Part shown: piece by piece, positions 26,501-31,370 of the stretch
Numbering within the stretch: position 1 is the stretch's first letter
Layout of the letters: each line of letters opens with the position of its first letter
Notes under the pieces: generated by a model
What the model was told of the DNA's origin: nothing
Database searches by the model: none
The model's input: the letters and a program-made list of their open reading frames with translations, nothing else
DNA from: CAZEER01 sp964586315
GTDB lineage: Bacteria > Fidelibacterota > Marinisomatia > Marinisomatales > UBA1611
NCBI GenBank assembly: GCA_964586315.1
Contig: CAZPHE010000022.1
Span: 1-31,370 of the forward strand
Length of the DNA stretch: 31,370 nucleotides
Reading direction: 5' to 3'
Program-made: the position numbers and the translations under genes

Positions 26501-27109
26501 AGGAGTTTAGAAAATATTGGGCCTGTTAATATGGCGGTACAAGATGAATATAATGAAGAAATAGAAAGATTTGAAATGTTGTCTACTCAAAGGAATGATT
26601 TGTTTGAAGCAGAAGAAAACCTTAGAGAAACGATACGCAAAATTGATAAAGTAGCAAGAAAACGTTTCCAGGAGGCTTTTGATTTAATTAAATCAAATTT
26701 TGAAACTTTATTTAATTTATTTTTTGATGGAGGCAATGCTACCCTGAAATTAATTGGTGATCCAGATCCCCTAGAGGCCGATATTGCCATTGATGCACAA
26801 CCTCCGGGGAAAAGGAATACATCATTGAGATTATTATCCAGTGGGGAAAAAGCCCTTACTGCAATATCACTCCTTTTTTCAATTTACCAGGTAAAACCAA
26901 GCCCATACTGTATCCTTGATGAAGTAGATGCTCCTTTGGATGATGTGAATATTCACAAGTTTACTCGTGTTTTAGAAAAATTTTGTGATGAGACACAGTT
27001 TATTATTGTAACGCATAATAAACTTACAATGGAAATTGCAGATTATATGTATGGTGTGACCCAAGAAAAGAAAGGCATATCAAAATTAGTTTCTGTAAAG
27101 TTTGACTAA
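23588..27109 (+). CDS. smc: Chromosome segregation ATPase SMC
   Basis: A 1173-residue SMC condensin subunit, organising the chromosome with ScpA/ScpB. The N-terminal ATPase half has MYISEIKMHGFKSF and Walker A GPNGCGKTN (31-39). A long coiled coil follows to about 490, then the hinge (about 500-680: SRDGFPDGTRYIL, GTVADMFQVDEEYRDALE, AKDRVSAIS). The second coiled coil leads to the C-terminal head with the signature loop LSSGEKAL (1083-1090) and Walker B CILDEVDAPLDD with D1111/E1112. The signature loop carries Ser where most ABC-type ATPases have the second-last Gly of LSGGE. GTG at 23588 is used as start; it places the usual MYI/L-x-x-I-x-x-x-GFKSF beginning at residue 1. A 190-base AT-rich gap precedes it; a TATAAT sequence at 23498-23503 may be a -10 element, but no convincing -35 is present. 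Confidence 0.97.
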   Translation: MYISEIKMHGFKSFANKEVMKLGQGITTVVGPNGCGKTNIVDAIRWVLGEQKYSILRSGKMEDVIFNGAEKTKPLGVCEVSMTVHNNSGKLPIEYNDIEIARRVYRSGESEYYLNKTQCRLKDIMDLFVDTGMGADAYSVIELKMIEQILSETADDRRKMFEEAAGIHKYRTQKKSTIRKFEATRNDLERIQDIIAEVEQKVHNLELQLKRFKRHASLTETLEIKDIELAYIQVHRFNSQIKPLRSKIEEYQYLRETKSSERSSHEKKISELKNTYKSQEEELNQLQAHMDEMNENRETLRNNILVLSEQGRGSLLTVDRLEREKRNNFKKIGSLKQLSLDFDKEMIELEPTIEEQLNNYRLHRKDFTIIEKEYLKEVNHLDQLQNERWEIQRKLSDDRSFYERTKAIISEKSDDIDQLDQNIVFCNNNKKKQMALQKSISKDKNNVDKELEKAEKIMVKLKTKDKELNNIIGITLEEKHTITALINSLKEQIKFYSGLVESRDGFPDGTRYILENPKSFPNVLGTVADMFQVDEEYRDALESGLGELSHCLIAKDRVSAISTLKKANELKAGDLTIIPLKEVAAFNLNPKLLPNGFESIKRASELIQTSKKLRPLAEYLLGNLLIVNDLASFVSHKELPDWNIVDIKGNFSGNDLILKNRQISEHGNIMGRQKKLDLVRIELEKLVSKEKMIKKKLNVFSDSVKTNQNRINLNKSEISALNQASTNFEKDLIRNQLLVKQIDDQISTSKQDFNSAKIEFEQAKNALQMLKPSLDKANKNLESFEEKVNQSNNVMLATRQKKEDCQQRLQDIKIRLIELESRRDQIKFKKKSGDETSEELINRQDSINMEIKELNKKKENLDNEIISSEKELDLINAEIQKQRSILDLKQSVFKETFQSIEEIQLRISNEQRDKEQILEDLKNAELEASETEQKIQLIQERISDRYNTSIPEKLVVDNSEEQLKIKISKIQRSLENIGPVNMAVQDEYNEEIERFEMLSTQRNDLFEAEENLRETIRKIDKVARKRFQEAFDLIKSNFETLFNLFFDGGNATLKLIGDPDPLEADIAIDAQPPGKRNTSLRLLSSGEKALTAISLLFSIYQVKPSPYCILDEVDAPLDDVNIHKFTRVLEKFCDETQFIIVTHNKLTMEIADYMYGVTQEKKGISKLVSVKFD

Positions 27110-27110
27110 A

Positions 27111-28163
27111 ATGGGAATAATCATAGAATTTTTCAATAATATATTTTCTAATGGTCAATGGCAGGTTAGTTTAAGTATTATTATTGGATTCTTAATCTTA
27201 GGTCTAATATTTAAATATATTGTTCATTCTAAACTTAAAAAAATGGTAGAAGCATCTAAATGGCAAGGTGATGACATATTGATTTTAGTAATAGAATCCC
27301 AAATTGTATTATGGTTCTTACTTTGCGGTCTATTTTTAGTTTTAAATGACTTACCAATTGAAAAACAATATTTAGGTTATTTATCTAAAATTATAATAAT
27401 TATTCTGATTGCATCTATTACTCATTCAGTTGCAAAACTGATATTGGGATTTTTTGATCTTTGGTCTAAGGAACAAGGTGGAGGGCTACCCTCTACAACT
27501 ATATTTTCTAATATTGTTCGTATTACAATTTATACAATTGGTTTATTGATAATATTAGATACTCTAAATGTGTCAATTGCTCCAATGCTTACTGCATTGG
27601 GTGTAGGTGGATTGGCAGTCTCCCTTGCACTAAAGGACACTTTATCAGATGTTTTTGCAGGTCTACATATTTTACTAAGTAAAAAAGTCCAGCCAGGTGA
27701 TTTTGTTAGTTTAAACTCTGGAGAAATGGGATATATACAAAATATTTCTTGGCGTAATACCAAAATGCTTGAGCGCGCAAATAATATCATACATATCCCA
27801 AATACAAAACTCTCATCGGCTATTATAAAAAATTATGATAGTGGTGATCCCTCATTCTCTGTTAAGATACCAGTAGGTATAGGATATGATTCAGATCTTG
27901 ACAAGGTTAGTAAAGTTGTAATGGAAGTAGCAAATACACTTCATTCTAATATGGAAGAAATCAATAAAGAAACTACACCATCATTCAAGTTTCGAGGATT
28001 CGGTGAATCTAGTATTGATTTAGCAGTCTATTTTCGTGGTAATAAATATGGTGATCAAAATCCAATTATACATGAATTTATAAAAAAAATTCATCAAAGG
28101 TTTACTCAAGAAGGTATAGAGATCCCTTATCCTGTTCGAACCATTATTAAACAATTAGATTAG
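27111..28163 (+). CDS. MscS-type mechanosensitive ion channel
   Basis: A channel of about 350 residues that opens under membrane tension to release solutes in hypo-osmotic shock. TM helices lie at roughly 18-37, 58-76 and 84-110, and the pore helix TM3 is in MLTALGVGGLAVSLALKDTL, the Gly/Ala-rich MscS pattern. Next comes the MscS beta domain: HILLSKKVQPGDFV, GYIQNISWRNTKM and IIHIPNTKLSS. A C-terminal alpha/beta domain ends EGIEIPYPVRTI. I used the ATG at 27111, one base after the smc stop; a TTG at 27102 in the same frame would overlap smc. Confidence 0.92.
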   Translation: MGIIIEFFNNIFSNGQWQVSLSIIIGFLILGLIFKYIVHSKLKKMVEASKWQGDDILILVIESQIVLWFLLCGLFLVLNDLPIEKQYLGYLSKIIIIILIASITHSVAKLILGFFDLWSKEQGGGLPSTTIFSNIVRITIYTIGLLIILDTLNVSIAPMLTALGVGGLAVSLALKDTLSDVFAGLHILLSKKVQPGDFVSLNSGEMGYIQNISWRNTKMLERANNIIHIPNTKLSSAIIKNYDSGDPSFSVKIPVGIGYDSDLDKVSKVVMEVANTLHSNMEEINKETTPSFKFRGFGESSIDLAVYFRGNKYGDQNPIIHEFIKKIHQRFTQEGIEIPYPVRTIIKQLD

Positions 28164-28166
28164 ACA

Positions 28167-28532
28167 ATGAGATTATTACTAATTGTTGGAGCTTCTCTAG
28201 CAGGCTTGGCAGTTTTATTCGGTGCTTTTGGTGCACATGGCTTAAAATCACGTTTAACAATAGAAGAGTTAAATATTTATGAGACAGCTGTTCGCTATCA
28301 TATGTATCATGCTTTGGGTATTTTTCTGATTGGTATTACAGGTTTTTTTTTGCCACATAGATTACTTTTAATACCTATATATTTTATGATTTCAGGTATT
28401 ATTATTTTTTCTGGTTCTCTATATGCTTTAATATTTACAAATTCAAAGTGGCTTGGTTTTGTTACACCTATTGGTGGTTTTTGTTTAATTATGGGTTGGT
28501 TTTTTTTAGCTTTTAATATATATCGATCCTGA
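28167..28532 (+). CDS. DUF423 family membrane protein (YgdD-like)
   Basis: A 121-residue inner-membrane protein with four hydrophobic helices. The N-terminal GASLAGLAVLFGAFGAHGLK and the following ETAVRYHMYHALGIFL, then GIIIFSGSLYALI and TPIGGFCLIMGW, are the conserved DUF423 blocks. The family is widespread and its function is not settled. It begins three bases after the MscS stop. Confidence 0.92.
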   Translation: MRLLLIVGASLAGLAVLFGAFGAHGLKSRLTIEELNIYETAVRYHMYHALGIFLIGITGFFLPHRLLLIPIYFMISGIIIFSGSLYALIFTNSKWLGFVTPIGGFCLIMGWFFLAFNIYRS

Positions 28533-28535
28533 TTA

Positions 28536-29840
28536 TTGAAGACCATCTTAACAGACCGTCATATTTCTTATTGGTCTGCTGCATCTTTTATAATAGCATC
28601 AATGATTGGTACTGGTGTTTTTACTAGTCTGGGTTTTCAATTAATAGAAATAAAATCAATTTTTGCTTTAATGATGCTTTGGATTATTGGTGGAATTGTA
28701 GCCTTATGCGGTGCATTAAGTTATAGTGAGCTTGGTACAGCATTGCCTAGATCAGGTGGAGAATATCATCTTTTAAGTTATACATTGTATCCATCAATTG
28801 GTTTTGCTGCAGGTATTGTTTCTGCAACAGTGGGTTTCACAGCACCAGCAGTATTAGCTTCAATGGCATTAGGAAGCTATTTGTCATCTGTTTTTCTTTT
28901 TTTAGATCAAACTATTATTGCTTGTTTTGTTTTACTTAGTCTGCATTTATTGCATATGCAAAGCGTTCGTTGGGGTATCATCTTTCAAGATAGTTTTACA
29001 GCATTAAAAATTGGATTGATACTCATTTTTATATTTTTTGGAATATTTGTTGATCAACCTCAATCGATATCTATTCTCCCTCTAAGAGGTGACTTGAATA
29101 TCATTTTAAGCTCAAAATTTGCTGTAAGCCTTGTTTGGGTTTCTTATGCTTACACAGGATGGAATTCTGCTATATATATTTCTGGAGAGATAAAAAATCC
29201 TAATCTTAATATTTCAAAGGCAATGGTAATCGCAACCAGTTTTGTAATGATCATCTATATATTATTGAATTATACTTTTCTTTATACAACTCCAATTGAC
29301 CTAATGATAAAAAAAGTTGATGTTGGCTATATTGCTGCCATTGAAATATTTGGTAAAATTGGCGCAAAAATTATTGGTTTGGGTATATCAATACTTCTCC
29401 TATCTACAGTCAGTAGTTATGTATATATTGGACCTAGAATTATGCAAATTATGGGAGAGGACCATAGCATATTAAATTTTTTAAAATTTAAAAACGATAA
29501 CGATATCCCCATTACTGCATTTTGGGTTCAGCTTATTCTTTCATTTATTTTTATAATTACTTCAACATTTGAACAGGTATTAATGTATGCTGGTATTGCA
29601 CTGATTCTTACTACAACGCTAACCGTAATTTCAGTTTTTATACTTCGTCAAACTGAACCAAATCTTTATAGACCATATAAAGTTTGGAGTTATCCTTTCC
29701 CGCCTTTGATTTATATGGCTGTTAATGGATATATACTGTATTATTCTTTTCAAGAATTTCCATATGAATCATTGATTGGTATTGGGATTTTTACAGTTGG
29801 TATATTATTCTATCGAATTTTATTAATTACCAATAAGTGA
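28536..29840 (+). CDS. APC superfamily amino acid permease
   Basis: A 434-residue secondary transporter with about 12 hydrophobic segments. The first helix contains MIGTGVFTSLGF, the unwound substrate-binding loop of APC transporters (GSGIF-like), and GGIVALCGALSYSELGTALPRSGGEYHLL is the conserved consensus between helices 2 and 3. The middle includes YAYTGWNSAIYISGEIKNP, typical for LAT/AAT-type permeases. Start is TTG at 28536, four bases after the DUF423 stop; the next in-frame Met would remove part of helix 1. Its stop overlaps the next gene (GTGA). Substrate: probably a neutral or cationic amino acid, not determinable here. Neighbouring homocysteine methyltransferase hints at a methionine-related amino acid, such as S-methylmethionine. 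Confidence 0.9.
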   Translation: MKTILTDRHISYWSAASFIIASMIGTGVFTSLGFQLIEIKSIFALMMLWIIGGIVALCGALSYSELGTALPRSGGEYHLLSYTLYPSIGFAAGIVSATVGFTAPAVLASMALGSYLSSVFLFLDQTIIACFVLLSLHLLHMQSVRWGIIFQDSFTALKIGLILIFIFFGIFVDQPQSISILPLRGDLNIILSSKFAVSLVWVSYAYTGWNSAIYISGEIKNPNLNISKAMVIATSFVMIIYILLNYTFLYTTPIDLMIKKVDVGYIAAIEIFGKIGAKIIGLGISILLLSTVSSYVYIGPRIMQIMGEDHSILNFLKFKNDNDIPITAFWVQLILSFIFIITSTFEQVLMYAGIALILTTTLTVISVFILRQTEPNLYRPYKVWSYPFPPLIYMAVNGYILYYSFQEFPYESLIGIGIFTVGILFYRILLITNK

Positions 29841-30700
29841 ATAATAAAAAACCATTATTGCTTGATGGCGCCATGGGTACAGAATTAATAAATAGGGGGC
29901 TACATTTACCTTTACCTATTTGGTCAGCTAATGCTAATATTAATCACCCAGAAATTGTTAAAGACATCCATGAAGAATATATAGCTTCTGGAGTAGATAT
30001 TATTACAACTAACACTTTCCGCACTACAACATGGACATTTAGAAAGACTAAATTATCATTAAATGATTCAAGAGAGATGGCAAGAACAAGTTTATATAAA
30101 GCTGTTGATTGTGCACATCAGATAAAAGAAGGAAATATTAAAATTGCAGGATCTATAACATCTATAGAAGATTGCTATTATCCAGAAAAATTTCCTGGTT
30201 GTTCTATAGCTTATGATATATATGGTGAGACTTTAGAATGGTTGGTTGATTCTGGTGTAGATATTATTTTTTTTGAAACAATGGGCAATGTTGAAGAAAT
30301 TGCTTGTGCTTGTTCTATAGGAAAAGATTATAAAATCCCCATTTGGTTAAGTCTGATTATGAGAGATGAAATTAGTATTCTTGATGGTACTAATGTCTAT
30401 GATGTTTTTGATCTTCTTGAAAAATTTTCTATGGATTATGTATTAACAAATTGTAATAAAATGGAATTAACCGTTAAAACCTGTAATGAATTACAAAAAA
30501 AATGGAATGGTAAATGGGGTGCCTACCCTAATCTTGGAGTTAATGAATATGAAAATGATTATTTTGAAATCATTGATAATCCTTTTTTTAAAAAATGTAT
30601 AAAATCCATTTTAGAAAAAAGTCCTAATGTAATTGGTCTTTGTTGCGGTTCTACTCCTAAGCATGTCAAGTTTTTAAATAAATTAATAAATTCAGTATAA
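29837..30700 (+). CDS. Homocysteine S-methyltransferase (MmuM-like)
   Basis: Zinc enzyme transferring a methyl group from a donor such as S-methylmethionine or SAM to homocysteine, making methionine. At 287 residues it has the length of MmuM-type proteins, without the cobalamin modules of MetH. Motifs: LLLDGAMGTELINRG (7-21), TTNTFRTT (57-64), FFETMGNVEE, and zinc ligands C206 (TNCN) plus C269/C270 (GLCCGSTP). The start is GTG at 29837, overlapping the APC permease stop; this overlap and the permease upstream echo the E. coli mmuP-mmuM pair, though the permease is not proved to carry methylmethionine. Confidence 0.9.
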   Translation: MNNKKPLLLDGAMGTELINRGLHLPLPIWSANANINHPEIVKDIHEEYIASGVDIITTNTFRTTTWTFRKTKLSLNDSREMARTSLYKAVDCAHQIKEGNIKIAGSITSIEDCYYPEKFPGCSIAYDIYGETLEWLVDSGVDIIFFETMGNVEEIACACSIGKDYKIPIWLSLIMRDEISILDGTNVYDVFDLLEKFSMDYVLTNCNKMELTVKTCNELQKKWNGKWGAYPNLGVNEYENDYFEIIDNPFFKKCIKSILEKSPNVIGLCCGSTPKHVKFLNKLINSV

Positions 30701-30705
30701 TTAAT

Positions 30706-31143
30706 ATGCGTTTAAAAATAAAACCATTTAAAAAATCAATTAAAATTATGTATCAAAGGCATGGACATTTTCACCAAGGTGATGCTGGCTTAGATTTATT
30801 TATCATAAAAAAGCAAATGATTAAACCTGGTGAGACCATAAGAATACATTTAGGTATTGCATGTGAAACTTTGGAAAACAAACCGTATTTTTTAATGCCA
30901 AGGTCAAGTATCTCTAAAACACCTTTACGCCTTTGCAATTCTATAGGTCTAATTGATGCTGGGTATAGGGGCGAGATTATGGCAGCAGTAGACCACATTA
31001 AAGAAAAACCTTATACCATAGAGTCAGGTCAAAGATTATTTCAACTTGTATCAATAGATGGAAGCGCAATAGATTTTGAATTAGTAGACGAATTGTCAGA
31101 TACAGATCGAGGTGGAGGCGGTTTTGGATCAACAGGTTTTTAA
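30706..31143 (+). CDS. dut: Deoxyuridine 5'-triphosphate nucleotidohydrolase
   Basis: dUTPase hydrolyses dUTP to dUMP and pyrophosphate, keeping uracil out of DNA and feeding thymidylate synthesis. It is a trimeric, all-beta enzyme of 145 residues. The five motifs are visible: HQGDAGLDLF, PRSSISKT, GLIDAGYRGEI, GQRLFQL and the C-terminal RGGGGFGSTGF. It starts five bases after the methyltransferase stop. The N-terminus (MRLKIKPFKKS) is normal. Confidence 0.96.
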   Translation: MRLKIKPFKKSIKIMYQRHGHFHQGDAGLDLFIIKKQMIKPGETIRIHLGIACETLENKPYFLMPRSSISKTPLRLCNSIGLIDAGYRGEIMAAVDHIKEKPYTIESGQRLFQLVSIDGSAIDFELVDELSDTDRGGGGFGSTGF

Positions 31144-31174
31144 ATAATTTATGCCATATTGTCGTAAATTTAGA

Positions 31175-31203
31175 TTGTTGTCTTACAAAATGAAATATAT
31201 ATA
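31175..31203 (+). promoter_or_regulatory. Possible promoter upstream of the terminal gene
   Basis: TTGTTG (31175-31180), a 17-base spacer and TATATA (31198-31203) resemble a sigma70 promoter in the 204-base gap after dut. Other weak matches exist nearby, so the choice is uncertain. The gap also contains a run of six C at about 31291-31296, unusual in this AT-rich DNA. Confidence 0.3.
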
Positions 31204-31248
31204 GATATGGTATATTTTTTGCGATGATAAAATAGATTGCGGTATGGT

Positions 31249-31264
31249 TTTACATTGTTGTAAA
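31249..31264. promoter_or_regulatory. Short perfect dyad, possible operator
   Basis: TTTACA-TTGT-TGTAAA: a six-base inverted repeat around four bases, 84 bases before the ATG at 31348. It could be a repressor site or mRNA hairpin controlling the terminal gene. It does not resemble CIRCE. Chance is possible for such a short AT-rich dyad. Confidence 0.3.
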
Positions 31265-31347
31265 TAATAGAATCATTTAATTAATTTCGCCCCCCGCTTT
31301 TAATAATTAGTTTAATAAATAAATCAACTGATATAAGGAGTTGTAAA

Positions 31348-31370
31348 ATGGGTTTAAACCTAAAACCGTT
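31348..31370 (+). CDS. 5' end of a gene, possibly co-chaperonin GroES (truncated by window end)
   Basis: ATG at 31348 is preceded by a near-perfect Shine-Dalgarno AAGGAG (31335-31340) at seven bases, the strongest ribosome-binding site in the window, indicating a highly expressed gene. Only MGLNLKP and part of one codon are visible. Bacterial GroES proteins commonly start M-x-(x)-L-K-P-L-x-D-R, so groES is my best guess; seven residues cannot prove it. Confidence 0.45.

Noticed and set aside
31144..31347. CIRCE or riboswitch in the leader of the last gene
   Set aside because: No TTAGCACTC-like inverted repeat and no recognisable conserved aptamer core; only a short AT dyad is visible.
1..31370. 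Insertion sequences, integrase, tRNA or rRNA genes
   Set aside because: No transposase or integrase motifs, terminal inverted repeats, or tRNA-like cloverleaf segments were found on reading the gaps, which are all short.

Overview
The window is AT-rich bacterial chromosome, densely packed, with every supportable gene on the + strand. Several traits point to a member of the Bacteroidota/FCB side of the tree, and a marine Marinimicrobia (SAR406)-like genome is my best guess. These traits are a type IX-like C-terminal sorting domain on one peptidase, several exported FG-GAP/ASPIC proteins, a long three-domain IspG, DoxX, and many Sec signals and lipoboxes. The lineage is inferred from gene style only; no rRNA or tRNA gene was found to anchor it.

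Layout. Positions 1-60 hold a strong rho-independent terminator of an upstream gene. From 116 to 3991 there is an M1 aminopeptidase with a HEAT-like tail, a 2H phosphoesterase, an isochorismatase-family hydrolase and a small metal-binding (HMA) lipoprotein. From 4133 to 6907 there are two exported TPR proteins; the first has a lysine-rich low-complexity stretch in which the reading frame breaks and is restored. Then come ispG (6907-8811), two small unknown envelope genes and a second M1 peptidase with a T9SS-like tail (9606-11546).

From 11547 to 15328 lies a tightly coupled housekeeping operon: folB, folK, a deoxynucleoside kinase, a 59-residue membrane protein, DoxX, a putative barrel protein, rsmE and a HIT hydrolase. 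Most junctions overlap or nearly abut.

From 15518 to 23397 there is an unusual accessory-looking block. Two paralogous lipoproteins made almost entirely of MORN-type (YwqK-like) repeats alternate with FG-GAP/ASPIC secreted proteins (three copies), followed by a small exported protein. This is the most novel-looking part of the window. I infer a cell-surface or periplasmic assembly, with no direct evidence of function.

From 23588 to the end the genes are housekeeping again: smc, an MscS channel, a DUF423 protein, an APC permease, a homocysteine S-methyltransferase and dUTPase. The last 23 bases open a gene that starts like groES, behind a strong Shine-Dalgarno sequence.
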